NCBI GenBank assembly: GCA_958496175.1
Contig: OY292274.1
Coordinates: 14,033,689 to 14,097,688, forward strand
Length of the DNA stretch: 64,000 nt
From: Sisyra terminalis
Lineage: Eukaryota; Arthropoda; Insecta; Neuroptera; Sisyridae
Direction: 5' to 3'
Below the pieces are notes generated by a model. That model made no database searches and was not told the origin of the DNA. It worked only from the letters and a program-made list of their open reading frames with translations. Below are positions 48,958 through 61,586 of the stretch, piece after piece. The position numbers were made by a program, and so were the translations under genes. Position 1 is the first letter of the stretch. The number at the start of each line of letters is the position of its first letter.

Positions 48958-49713
48958 TGAGATTTGATTTTTATCATCTATTATGTTTTTTTTAGCTTAA
49001 GATATATAACAGAAAAATATTTTTGCGTCACTAAATAGTGTTTTTTGTCGTTTGAGAATTCCGATACAACAACAATTTCAAAGTTTACAAATTCTCTCGA
49101 GAAACACTGCTTAAAGAAAGTGCTCGATTTGGGTTATTTTTGATAATTAATTTTTCAAAACTTTTTTTCACCATAAACTAATTTTTTTATTGTTACTGGA
49201 TAGTATTGGAAGAATTTTTTTTTCTTAAAATTATTTATTTTCTTTCTTGAGCAATAAAATCACACTAATTAATGATGAAAAAGTTTTGAAAAATTCAATT
49301 TTGTAAAAATAATCCAAATCGAGTTTTTTTTTTAAATTTTTCCGAGAAAATATGCAAGCTTAGAAGTTGTCGTTATATCGGAACTGTCAAACGATAAAAA
49401 CAGAATTTAGTGGCGTAAAAATGTTTTTCTGTCAAAAATCTTGAGCCACAAAAAACCACCAGTTAATGATGCAAGAAAAAAAAACGAAATTTGTATGTTT
49501 ATAGAAAAGTTATAATTGTCAAGTACAATGGATTTTCCTAGAAAATATACAAGTGATAATTTATTTTTTCAAGAAGTATTGAAGGACAATTCAATGCCAA
49601 AATATTTCCTTGTTATTTTTTCCAAAAAATAAAAATGTAGTGCTAACTTGGTCGACTAGAGTAATTCATTTAGTTTTGGTAAACAAAAATAAATCAATTT
49701 ATAAGGTAAGGAC

Positions 49714-49881
49714 ATGGATGAAGAAATTCAACCGAACGAAAAACTAAGCTCATCGACGCAGAAAACAGAAAAAATAATTTCTGAAAAAACTGCCGCTTTT
49801 GGTTTAAACTTGTCTCTAAACCAGTACCTTAAACCTGATCAAATAGTGAACTTAAAATGTGCAATTAGTGTTCAAGTATAA
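49714..49881 (+). other. Small open frame (55 codons), possible exon
   Basis: ATG at 49714 opens a 55-codon frame ending TAA at 49879, with a hydrophilic, well-mixed composition ('MDEEIQPNEKLSSSTQKTEK', then 'TAAFGLNLSLNQYLKPDQIV'). This is unlike the Lys/Phe/Ile/Asn-only frames typical of this DNA. A GTATAA donor-like site lies at its end (49876). An in-frame stop lies four codons upstream. No family is recognised. It sits in the 370 bp between the palindromic element and a LINE fragment, so it may be debris of either. Short chance frames of this length are common. Confidence 0.2.
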
Positions 49882-50019
49882 TTTTTTATTTATTTTAAGT
49901 CATCAAAAAATTAATTAATCAATTTGATAACACAAAAATTATTTAAGCATCTGTCATGTTCTTCTTAATCCAATATCACTGCCGATGAATGGCGAGCCAA
50001 AATATGGCTGTCACGTGGG

Positions 50020-50560
50020 GAGTTCCAGGTTTCTCAGAACCTGTTGGATGGTCCTTCTCCAGCGATTACGCTCTTTTGCCTGTCGCGTTGCGGACGCGAA
50101 ACTCGAATCCACGAGCTTTTTCACCACTTTCGTCCAACGGGTTGGCGATCGCCCTCGTTTTCTTTTTTTCTTTTCCCTTCCGGTCGTTCTTGTACCATTA
50201 GCTTTTCCATGGTCTCGTGGCGCGCGATATATCCGAATAACCTGAGGATTCGTCCATACGTCAGTGAAGAGAGTCTTTGGACTGGCTTAACTTCGTTCAA
50301 GACAGAGACATTAGTTCTTTTAGCCATCCATGGGATCCATAGCATTCTCCTCCAGACCCACATCTCGAAAGCATCAATTCGTCGCCGATCAGCTGCACGG
50401 ATAGTCCACGTTTCCGAAACGTAGGATAAAATAGGAAAAGTCAGTGTATTTTCATATATTTAATATTTTCCATATTTTGGACAGTTGTGTTACGGCAGAT
50501 CTAGCGATTTCAATGCGTCGTCTAATTTCGTGCTCATCTGTCATGTTACCTTTCGGAAAA
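50020..50560 (-). pseudogene. Non-LTR retrotransposon (LINE), C-terminal reverse transcriptase part
   Basis: The minus strand encodes the end of a LINE ORF2-type protein, in which the reverse transcriptase copies RNA at a nicked chromosomal site. In one frame it reads 'NMTDEHEIRRRIEIARSAV', a stop at the start of a short internal deletion, then 'YVSETWTI', 'RRRIDAFEMWVWRRMLWIPW' and 'RTNVSVLNEVK'. This is the well-known segment after the reverse transcriptase palm, in which the DAFEMW...RR.L.I.W block is diagnostic. A second frame finishes with 'ERNRWRRTIQQVLRNLELPT' and a stop. The order fits an RTE- or Jockey-like element; the clade is not resolved. No poly(A) tail or 5' part is present. 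It is markedly GC-richer than its surroundings, and the plus-strand frames over it are shadows. Confidence 0.8.
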
Positions 50561-50739
50561 TAATTCCAGATTTAGTTTTTATTTTTCCTAAAAACTAGAC
50601 AAAATGAAAGGTATGATAGATATGCGAATGAAAATGTAAAGAATTCAAATAGTGATACTTTGAGGGAAAATTTTTCGAAATGAGAATATATGAAAATGTA
50701 GGAACATATTTAATGTGGGATGGAGAATGAGGTTTGTAA

Positions 50740-51009
50740 GTGAGGGTGTGGATCTCGAGCTACACGCGACAAAGGGGTGGATGTGGAGGAATATTACTAT
50801 TTGGATCACTGATTATGCAGGTGTTCCCGTGTCCAGTCGCCGTTCCGGCTGAAAGCCATCATTCAACACATGTGACGGGTCCCGCATCGCACTCTATTCC
50901 ATGTCTATTGCATATATTCCTATCACCCGGCTCAATAAATTCAACTTCTCATCCCAATCACAGTACTGGAACGGACAAACGCCCGGGAATGGGTCATAAA
51001 ACTAATTAA
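50740..51009 (+). other. GC-richer island, open frame, unrecognised
   Basis: This 270-bp block is the most GC-rich non-repeat stretch in the window. It is open on the plus strand from a GTG (no ATG at the start) for 89 codons. The peptide is rich in Ser, His, Pro and Gly ('PCPVAVPAESHHSTHVTGPA', 'SINSTSHPNHSTGTDKRPG'). An AG acceptor-like site (gattatgcag|gtg) lies inside at about 50820. The minus strand also has partial open stretches. No family is recognised. It lies 180 bp beyond the LINE fragment and could be part of the same insertion, an exon or a regulatory island. Confidence 0.2.
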
Positions 51010-54000
51010 CCTGTCTGAATATTATATCTTAATGTAAAACCTTTCATTTTTAAAAAAAAAAATCATATTTCAATTAAAAAAATTTGAGCAATTTTTTTTT
51101 TATATTCTGTAATACTATTTGTAGAAGCTATAAATTTCCCACTTGGATCATTATTTAGTTGTTTCACTTGCTACAATGAACAATCAACTGATTTGCATAC
51201 ATTTACAAATGGGAAGATAGAAATAGTAAGCCGGTTTATGAGATACACCTATAAAATGTATAGCTCTCAGTGTTATTCATACAACCCATATAAGAGAATA
51301 TAGGCTTTGTATCTAGGTCTAACTTCGTATTACACGCTACATGATCCCCCAATTTATATCACACTTAATTATGTTGTTGTAAATTCCACGAAATTTATTT
51401 CAAGAAAAGCCTCAAATAGGTTGTAATTTGAATCTTATCAGTTTGCTTAAAGAGACTTATTTAGAAATAAAACACGTTTCGTTCTTTGACCGTAAATTAA
51501 AAGGAATAAAATCAACATGTCCTTAGTAAAACGACATATAGGCAAAATGTTAATGTTCAACTTATAAATTTAAACTCTGACGATGTATTAAAATTAATTT
51601 TAATTGGTTAGAACTTATTTAGAATTTAAATGATTGTAGACCAATTTAAATAGGTTTTCATCCAAATTATTTTCTTATTTTTTCTTGAGTGCCTCTGGTT
51701 TTTAAATTATAATCAAAAGCCCCGATTATTAGTTTGTTGGTTGCTTTACTGGTTAATTTATTGAGTGATGTCTTTATTTTCTGGTTTACTAAATTAAAGT
51801 TTCTCAATTCCGACTCTGGTCATTAGGCCGCAAATAACTCTTACATCGTATTCGCTATATAATTTTGATTTATTTTAAAAAAGCAATTTTTGGTAATAAT
51901 TACATTTTCAGTCGATACTCCTTCACGTTGAAGAAAATAAAATTATTTACTATATCTTGATAAATAAAGTAGTTAATTACCTGCCGGAGTTTTTGAGCTC
52001 TCTTGATCTCCCAAGAATACCATCACACATGTTATAATTGAAAACAGGTGTGCCAATTATCACTCACAAGTAATGCAAAATTAAACTTCATGCATTTCAT
52101 GCATAAAAAACTAAAGTTAATATCAATTGAAGCTTAATGATATATTTTAAGAAAGTTATGAAATTCAATTGGAAAATATTGCCTGTGTGCTTGATTCTTA
52201 CCTACTTTTTTTTTCTTCAATTTTTCAATGAAAACTTTGTGTAATATGAACTATAAAGGCCTGTCTGGTATTTGACAATCTGAAATTATTAAAAACAATG
52301 CAGCCAGTGATAGCAATTTTCCTTGAGCTATTCAGAACTCCTGCGGCAATAATGATACAAGTTCTTTTCAAAAAATATATAATATAAAAAAACCTTTGTG
52401 TATGAACCGAGTCGAAAGAAAAATTAACTATTTATCTTTATATTTTTACTAATTTGACATTCTTTGTTTCTAACTTGTTAAAAATTTTGATACAGAATAA
52501 TAAGTTACTCAAAAAAAAAACGTTAAATATGTAAAATACCCCTCTTATTCAGGACAACCATTGATATAAAATTTTTAATTTTTAATTAATTTTCACTATT
52601 GTTAATGAAAAGCATTTTAGTAAATGTAGCTTTTTAAAAACTTCAAACTTTAACATTTTTATTTTCCAAACCTCAATTCTATAAACTTTTTTGTTGATTT
52701 TTAATTTTTAAATGCTTTTGTCTTCAATTCACTGAACAAATTGCAATACGTTCAAATCAAATTGTTTCAGTTCCGATAAAAATGCATTCAAAGCAGTAAA
52801 AAATAATGATAAAAAACGTGAAATGCCTGACAAATGCGTTTGTGTGTACATATAGCCAACAATAATACCTATGACATATTTTTTTTCAGATGGAAAAAGA
52901 AATATTCTATCACAAATTATTGAACTGACAAAATTTAATCTGAAATAAAGCGAAGACTGTGGTTTTATCTGTCAAGCACAGTCAATGATACAGCCAGATT
53001 TTATATCTTTTGTTTGTACCCTCAACAAAACGATATATGAAAACATGATGTAATAAAACACAAACATTTGACATTTTGCAATATTCGTATCAAAATTTAT
53101 ACACAGATAGGTATTTGAATATTGGTATAGGAAAAGCTCGGCTTAATGAAACTTGACTATGCAATCAATTTTTTATTTATTTTTTTTTTAACCTCTTTCT
53201 ATATTGGTGTTTTATTTCAAAATATTTTTAAACTTCTTAAGTAGGAGAAAAACATTTCTTACGGAATAAAAAGTAACATATGGGATATTGTGTTGAGCTA
53301 CGACCTAAAGAGTCATCTTTCAACAGTGTGACTTGTGTGACGTTGCCAATGCATTAAGGGTTTGGGGTTGGGATTGGACTATTATCTACCCCTCGGAAAG
53401 AAAGAACTTATCGGGTACATAAAAGATAAACTTTTACCACCAATTTCATTGGCGGACATTTCTAAAACACTGAGTTTATAATCTCTAGAACAGCGACAAA
53501 ATATATAAATTCTTATCGAACTTCAACTATAGGTTCAATAATCTTTTAGTGGCTATTTTATCATGAGAAAAATAAACGACACAAGCTTTATTGGCTTTTT
53601 AAATTATCTAGAAAGAGAATTCAAACACTTACTTTAATAAAATTCTAGAAACTTTAAGACCTCTCCAATAACTCTTACCTGAAAAAGAAGAGAATATTCA
53701 ATATTTTATTCATTATTTTTTTTATAAATATGATAGTTAAAAATAAAAAGATAAAACAAGTTTTATCAATTCATCTATGTTCCTTAATTTAAATAATTGA
53801 TTCATTGAATATGAAAATTAAACCAACCGATTTTCAGACTTCTTATTTAAGATCAAAATTTTTGCGTTTTATACAGTTTGATGCTATTAAAACACCTTTT
53901 TTAACAATTTGTAGTGGTATCTGATAATTTCCTTTCTTTTCTAAGAATTTTAAGTCTTTTACATTATTTAACTGATACAGTAAAAAGAATCAATAAGTCA

Positions 54001-57000
54001 AAAAAAAATATTTCAGTACAATACAGAACCTATTTTTTGAATTAAGTTGCACATACTTAAACATAAAGAAGTACAAAAACATACTCAATTGTCCCACAAA
54101 AACGATAATTGAAACTAATGACATAACAGTTTAAATTTGAAATCATAATTATTACGCTTCTATTACACGAACATGGATGTGTTTTCAACTTTATATTCTT
54201 TGCCCATTTTGATATTTAAAAGATATTTTGTGTTTATAATCATATCATATTTTAGTTATCACAAACTACGTATAACTAGTGTGCCAGTTCATGCAATATC
54301 GGAAGAGCCTGCGACAGTGGATTGAAAACATCTTTTTAATATACCAAAGAAGTATAACTTCGCGCATGCGTACATAAGTTTACATACTTTTGTTTTGTTA
54401 AAAGCTTCCAAAATAAAATTCAACCATCTCATTGTTTCCGCAAAAACTATAATTTCCGTTTAGTATTATTATTTAATTTTTTTCTGTGACTTTACTTATG
54501 TTTTCCAAATAAAAAGCTTATATTTTACACCTTTGCTATATATTACTGTATATTTTATGAGCAACGAAGTAATAATTGTGTTGCATAATTTCAATCAGAA
54601 TTATTGTTCAAACCGTTCTTTGTAATCTCTATTTTCATATTTCCCTCTCGGGCTTCCACTGTGTACATTGAATAAAGTTCAACAATTTTCATTTAGTAAA
54701 ATTTATTAACAAAAAGTAGTTTTAAAAAAAAGTTAGGTGATAATTAAATTCAAAAGTTTTGTATATTACGATTTTAAACTATAAAACATAGTTTTAGTAT
54801 TAAAGAGTGGTTTTCATCAAACGACAAAACTGTAAAATGGAATATATTTTTTTAACCAACTAAATTATTTACTTGACACTAGTTTATAACATTTTGAGGC
54901 TGGGAAAAATGCAGTCATTTAAATTGTTTAATTTTTTTAAACCTTAGTTGTAAGAGTAATTTAAATCAAACATTCAATTATATTTTTACTAATTGCACTT
55001 AATACAAAATAAATCGAAATTTTTATGTCAATTCCTCAATTGTAAGAAAATTTACACCCGAAAAAAGTATACATATTGGTATCTGTTTTTATCACTTTGT
55101 GTTGTATAACAGTTTAAATTTCCGTTCGTATTTAGATGTTACATATATATTTTTTTCAAATATAAATTTCTAATTATTAAACTGATATTAGGAAACAATC
55201 ATTGCTTTGATAAAATCATTAAATATCATACATCTGATGTGAGTACCTTTGTAGATTTTGTTCTAACTAATTATAGTAAAATTTATTTTAGCAGCAAAAA
55301 ATATCAAATATATCAAAGCTGATTGTATATTTTTAAGTATAGTCTCAAGTATTTAAATAAATAAAAAGCCATAATTTATACTGTCGAGTACAGAAATAAA
55401 CCAGAAAATGCACTTAAAGGTAAATCATCATTAAATACAGAATTGCATGTAAAAAGGGGAAAGAGGTGGATAAGTTTACTCATCTGAAGAAAACGAACCA
55501 GTGGGTATTGTTAAGAAAAGGGAAAAGCGTAGCATCACATTAAAGCACAGCCACTACATTGACTGAGAATTAGGATAGATAAAGCTTATCTAACTCAAGT
55601 TTGACAGCCGATGGATAAATTAGTGTTCCCTTGCGATATTTTATGACATGGATTCGAGATTCAGACAAAAGTAATTTCGAAAGGTTTTTTAGGGGAAGAT
55701 TTCGATTGGGCATTTTTTTTTATTTTGCTTAATAGCTAAATAAATTATAAATGTCTCACATAAATACCATATACGCAGGGTGATTTTCTGGTTTCATGAT
55801 ACGTCTTGATAAAACTATATTTATCGTTTAGATTTTACAAATAAAAAGTGCATATAAAACTTAATAAAAACGAACCATTATGTACGGAAAAAGGAGCATT
55901 ATAAGTAATTTAACTAGACTCTGGTGTCTCATCGGGAATTTAAACTTTTTCAGGTACTTTTTCGAACAGCTAATTTTGCTACATTTTTAAATACAAGAAT
56001 GTAAGCACACCATCGAACCATTATAATAATTTTAACATTAAAAAGGTGTCTCAGCTTTTACGCATATGTAAAATTTTATTCAGATTTTTTCTTTAAGGAC
56101 ACTTAAGAATAATATTTTATTGATTTGAAAATATTTAATTGCTATCTGACTCGGTAAACTTTGTACTGCCTAACTGGCAATGAATGTAGTGTTTAATGAA
56201 CGAATATTAAGATTACATTTAATTTAAAATTTTAATAACATAATATGATGAATACAATTATGAAGTTCAGTGTTTTATTATAATAATCTTTGTATATAAA
56301 AATGTTATGTTGGTCTGTATACGTTTCAAAATTTCAAAAAGTTCAACATCGATAAATGTTAAATTTTGACACAATATACAACTCACTTAGTCTAGGGATC
56401 ACTATAATATATTGATAAAATATAAATACACGAATACTTCAAAAATGACCAAAAAGAAATACACTTTTTTTAGAAAAAAAAAACCTTTAAATTTTTTTTA
56501 CCTAAATTCGGAATTTGTTGAGAATTATCCGTTTATATTTTTATTTTTTATTGTAAGTTCAAATACATTCAAACCAAAATTTCTTTTTACATGAGCCATA
56601 TAGAGCAGGAAAACCATAGAAAGTCGTTAAAGAATTACTGTAACTTTCGGTTTATCTTCATCATTTTCAGGCTAATAGCTTTCGTGCTTCTATTCAGCTC
56701 AATTTATTTGTAGTTGATATAAGTTATTTGTGAAAATCATTTATTTCTCTAAAGTGTCACATAATCAAAACCAAAATCAATAGTCATTCTAACTTTTTCA
56801 TGCTGTCTATTTATAGATGTTGCAACGTTACTATAATACTGATTTACGGTTTAATATGAACTTTTTCAATTGTCCTTGCATTGATGTTGTCTTCTTTTTT
56901 TCATAATATGCGTCTGGTTCAATTATAGTTTTTTTAATTTGGCCAATTAAATTTTTGGGGAGCTTTTGCTTTGTTTTTACTTTGTGTGTACAGTATTCTA

Positions 57001-57400
57001 AAAAAAAACATTGTGTAAAATTTAAAAAACCCACAAGTATTTTAAAGGTAAGAAACTCGTATTTTAAAGTTTTTTTTTGGCTAACTCTAAAGTTTATAAC
57101 AAGTACCTTTTGGTATACCACTAACTTTTTGACCTACACGTATAAATAGGAACCTGAAAAAGTTACGGTACCTGAATGTACCGGATCTTGATTAAAGAAA
57201 AATGCAAAATAAATATTTCCCAAAAAATTAGACCAAATTTTGTATAAAACTAATAAAAGAAAAACAAATAATAGTTTGAAGTGAAAAAAAATATGTTTTA
57301 ATTTTAAAATATTCGCTATTGAGGTCCCAATTGAATCAACATAAGTAAAAGCGTTGCCATTTTAAAAAAGATATAATTTTTATAGTAATTATTTTTTTTA
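51010..57400. other. No gene recognised
   Basis: AT-rich with many homopolymer runs. Short frames at 56412-56594 and 56831-57149 are low-complexity. A 'tatataaaaatgttatgttg' followed by 'gtctgt' near 56295 vaguely resembles the start of the Helitron-like family. Inverted GATA sites (AGATAAAGCTTATCT) lie near 55577-55591. Nothing supports a gene. Confidence 0.5.
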
Positions 57401-57404
57401 TTTA

Positions 57405-58389
57405 CACGCGATCGACTTCGAAAAATGGGTCAACTTATAAACAAATTCATATTTAAGGTGTTTCATGGGCTTGATCGGGAAAAAAATGGCCTATTTTCAA
57501 CAATTTTTCTCTATATAAACAATAAAATATTTTATTTAAACGTTTACTGTCTTCAACATACACATTTGACAAAGAATTTCGGAAATTTTCGTGAAAAATA
57601 TTTAAAACTCCGCCATTGCGACGTCATTTCCGGTGACCCTTCAGAAAGAAGATGTGTTTGTGTTGACAGCAGAAATCATGATAGGATCATTTTTAAAAAC
57701 AAGTTAAAAGAAGTGAGAAAGAAAAACGTGTTTTAGTTAACTAACTTGAACTTAGACGAAAGAAAAAAAAATGAAAAATATATTTCTAGTAAAAATTTTT
57801 ACCAAAATATGCCAATTTAGATGAAACTTGCTCTTTACTTTTTTTAATCAGTAGAAACTGAAAAACAAATTATTCGTTCTAGTCCTTGTAAATTGTATCT
57901 CGAAGACCTGCGTAAAATTTCATCAAAATCGGTTGAGTTGTTATCAAGAAGTCTAGAAAACCGACTTTGAAAACACAGTTCTGAGAAAAACGCCAAAATA
58001 GACGAGTAGCTTCCCCAATATATCTGCGGAATGCTGAGCTTCCCAAGATCGTATCTCTGAAATTACTATTTGTTTCAACTAGAAAATTTAGGATGATATT
58101 TCAGAAGCGCCGTAAAAATCAATGACAACAAAACATTTTTTGAAGTCTTGAAACCCATGTAACCCCTTAAATAGAGAAAGATTTAAGGAAGTATTAAAAG
58201 CACTCTTGGGGGATCAGTAAGATCCGTTAAAGAAGAAATGAGTGTCTAATTTTAAAAGCAAGTTTCATTGTCTGTTAAATTTTTAATTCACACTTTTAAT
58301 TAAAAGATCTTAAATTTACATAAAAAAATATTTAAAACGCCTGCGATCGACTGTCGACCTGTTGGCGATCGACCGTTTGCCCACCACTG
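57405..58389. mobile_element. hAT-like element end (right terminal repeat only)
   Basis: Inward from 58389 on the minus strand the sequence starts CAGTGGTGGGCAAACGGTCG, a typical hAT terminal repeat. The subterminal region holds two GCGATCGAC words (58343-58351, 58365-58373), and a third occurs at 57408-57416. No CAGTG left end was found, so the left boundary is a guess and the element is truncated or diverged. The interior has a 103-codon plus-strand frame (57425-57736) without a recognisable domain, and a 'tttcatcaaaatcggttgag' block often seen in insect repeats. No transposase motifs. Confidence 0.45.
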
Positions 58390-59031
58390 TTCTATAGTCT
58401 ACATAATACAAAATATAATTAGATCTCAAACAGTTTGTGAACTGTTCATAATTCGTTTTCCATTCGTTATACACCTACATTGTGGAGAAATTTCGTTTCT
58501 ATTGTGATACATCTCTAGATTGCTTATTGATTTCGTATTTCATATATATTATTGTATTTCAATAAATGATAATTTACGACTTAAATGTATTTTCCAACTT
58601 GGTTGCGATTTCTTCAATTAATCTATTTCAAAAGTAGATCAAATTCAATGACCAAATCTTTGAAAATTAGTCAAAATAAAAAAGAAGAGGTGAAGTAATC
58701 ATAATAAATGTAGAATTTATATAATAACAATAACTATCTTAGAAATTTACATATGTCCTAATTTAATGTAGAAGTAGTTACTTTGAGATTATTTTTTTTA
58801 AATGTCTCATTGTTCAATTTTAACGTTCGAATTTCAAAGTGGTTTATTTCTTACTACCACTTTTCAATCTTAAATTTCACAATCTGTAAATGAAAGACAA
58901 ATGTTCAAATTAAGATGATTACGAGAAAGTACTATGCATGTAAAGTACCTTTATAGTTTTTATTACCTTATTATTACTAAACTTTTATAAACAAAAATTA
59001 TTTTTCACATATCCATTCTTGCTTTTTAGCA
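58390..59031. other. No feature recognised
   Basis: AT-rich spacer between the hAT-like end and the right Helitron copy. Confidence 0.55.
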
Positions 59032-60150
59032 TCTTATATATAAATTGGCTATCTTGCCGGGCGTCCGTGCAGAATGGGCTATGCGCATGCGCTCTGTTAT
59101 CCCCACCTACGCATTCAAAACGTTGGGAGGGATACTCACTCACTAATGTATTTATTTGTGAATAAGTATTTCGAATTTTCAGGTTTACAATATGTGAAAG
59201 CCAAAAAACTTAATGCTCACTTACAAACTTAACTTAACCTTTTCAGATATATCTACATATCACAGTTAAAATTTTTAAGCAGACCCTAAGTTTTGTTTCT
59301 AATAATAAGTCAACTTTGTTTTATATTAAGCAGTAATAACGTTTCGCTTTTAACGGACTTTGATTGATTATTAATTTTGAAATTTTGACTGTTTATTAGA
59401 CATTATGCCGTACAAACTTTGCCACCATTTTTCAGTCTTTTAGAGGAGGAATTATCAAAAAACCATTTCTTATTATATATCTGCATTGTCTAAGGAAACA
59501 CTTTCTAAATTTCATGGGCTCAAATATGCATTTATATTTGAAATTACAATGTAAAACGAAAAAAAATAATGACCTTCTTTATGTTAGTTTGGACGTTGTA
59601 CAAACACAATTGTTGGAAATAGGTGGAAAGCGCGGAAGTTAATTCGAATATTTTATTTATTTTCAATAACAATAATTGGTTTTCAAATTGTTCTAAATAC
59701 CGAAAAAAAGTTAGTATCGAAGATTTTATATTTGAATTGACAGTGAAATATATGGCAAAAAATTGCTACCTTAATGCTTTTCAGCCGAATATATAACTAC
59801 TCCAGATCACAACCATTGGTTCATTAAAAAAATAGATTTTAAAAAGTTTGATTGTTGAAAAACGAACCAAAATTTAAAATCGCCTATTTGGTATAAGTAC
59901 TACATAAGTATTAAACTTTTATACTAATTTAGTGAAATGATGTTATTTAAAATGTTATGTTTAAAATGATATTAAAAAAAACACTTATATTTTATTTCTT
60001 AATATAATTTTAGATAAACTTTTTTTTATATTAACAACACTTTGATTATTAAATTTAAAATTTCGATTGTTGATTAACTCTGCATTATCTCATATTAAAC
60101 ATTTCATTGTGATAAAACCTTTAGTTGCGAATGCAACAGGCAATTACTAG
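59032..60150 (+). mobile_element. Non-autonomous Helitron, right copy
   Basis: It starts TCTTATATATAAATTG with A before it (59031). It ends GTTGC-GAAT-GCAAC hairpin, 13 bases, CTAG at 60147-60150, then T. Its 1119 bp match the reverse complement of 40014-41166 with scattered substitutions and small indels, including extra bases between hairpin and CTAG. No coding frame survives comparison of the two copies, so it depends on a helper such as the Helitron whose helicase relic lies at 6370-7144. Confidence 0.8.
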
Positions 60151-60151
60151 T

Positions 60152-61586
60152 ATAAATATAAATCATTTTTGTAAATATGAAATATGAAAAAATTAAGTAA
60201 TTGTGGTTTGAAAATCAAAACTAAACTTTAAACTTTAAGCTTTCTGAAAATTAGAATGTAAAATTCACTTAATTAAATCGATCATTTAAAATGTTATTTT
60301 TGTAAATATGAAAAATCTGTAAATATGAAAATCATATTATTTAATTAACCAAGCTCTTACAAAGAGCGAATGTATTAAACAAAGTTTAATTAAACGAAAC
60401 CTGTAAAAATGAATTTAACTTATCACGACCAGATATTTTGAAATATTTACGCAGAAAATTTAAAATTAACTTGTAAAAATATTAATTGGAATTGCAACAA
60501 ATTAAGAAATAATCAAGAACTTTCAGGATGTGTTTATCAGGGAATTTTATGTGAAAATCAGATGAATAAATTCAAGAGCTGTTTAAATGTATATATTTCA
60601 AGATTAATTTCCTTGGTGGTATCGTTCAGCAAAGCGCTTTGTTATTTCTCTATTCCCGTTCCTCTTCTTGTTTGTACGCTTCCTGCGGGCTCATGTAGGC
60701 TTGTTTACACAAAGTTTTATCTGGCATAGAGACCTCGAAATAAGCCTGCAAGCACTTCCATCACTACACTGCTTCATTTTGATACAAGTCCGCCTTCTGT
60801 CGTTACAATTTATGAGTAATTTTCGCCACGTAAGCAAATCAATAGCTTACCCGGTAGAAAATTTAATTGAATTATAATAATTATTTTTTGCAATAAAAAA
60901 AAAAAAAAACTTCGTCTCAGAATCGGTCTTAAATCTCACCCCTGTCGCACGTTTGTAACGAACACGTTTCATCGAAAAAATGAGAAATCAATTTCAATTG
61001 GAATGCAATAAATTATGATTACAACCGGAGGCGAGGAAAATTTATGCATGAAACTTGAAAATTCATCATCTTAAATATGATCCGGATTCCGAAAAATGGG
61101 TTTTATCGTTTCTGGCGTATTATTCATTTGATATATCATAAAATTAAATTTTCATAAACGACGTTTTCACTTTATTGAAACATTATTTATGTGAATTTCT
61201 AGTTCCATCTTTTCTACATTAAACATGTTGGTTTGCATTTAATTGATTTTTACACATAAAAATATGCTATGAAATAAAAACCTTTTTACTAATTAAGCCT
61301 TTTAAAATTAATTTATTTTCCCTCCATGGTTTTTTTTTACGAGAGGCTTTTTAAAATTTTTAATCATTTTCTGCAAAGAGAGAATGTAAACAATTCGCAG
61401 CAAATGCCTTAATTGTAAAAAAAATAGCGGAGTTTTTTTTCCAATTATCTCATTTAAATTGTATTAAAAGTCACAGCAAAGTTAGGATATTACCTTTACT
61501 AACATGTATAAGGTATAGCTCATTATTTTCTACATGTCGCTTATTATATAAATGGAGCATTATTGGCTTACAGTATTTATCTACTA
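60152..61586. other. No gene recognised
   Basis: AT-rich overall. 60610-60870 is GC-richer, with an unrecognised 69-codon plus-strand frame starting at GTG/TTG-type codons. A 15-base A-run follows at 60895-60909. 60940-61100 is non-repetitive and less AT-rich. I see no element ends. Confidence 0.5.

Larger units (their letters stand above)
48535..49650. mobile_element. Palindromic (foldback) element with internal sub-repeats
   Basis: Termini are CAAGTTAGCATTACA (48535) and, inward from 49650, CAAGTTAGCACTACA. From both ends the sequence stays complementary through arms of about 400 bp to a central loop near 49196-49245. Landmarks are 'tattttctag', 'gcatcatt', 'cagaaaaatatttttgcg', 'gttccgatataacgacaa' and 'ttttcaaaacttttt'. 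Each arm is built from related units carrying TTAATGATG plus an A-run and a 'gaaaatatgcaag' block; in the right arm they recur 194 bp apart (49268, 49462). The left arm is interrupted by a second palindrome (48743-48957). A one-armed relative lies at 23450-23834. No coding capacity. Confidence 0.8.

Noticed and set aside
49985..50424. Three overlapping plus-strand frames
   Set aside because: Shadows of the LINE fragment on the minus strand.
55577..55591. Inverted GATA sites as an enhancer
   Set aside because: A single palindrome expected by chance in AT-rich DNA.
55783..55805. mariner-type end ('gcagggtgattttctgg')
   Set aside because: No partner terminus or transposase nearby.
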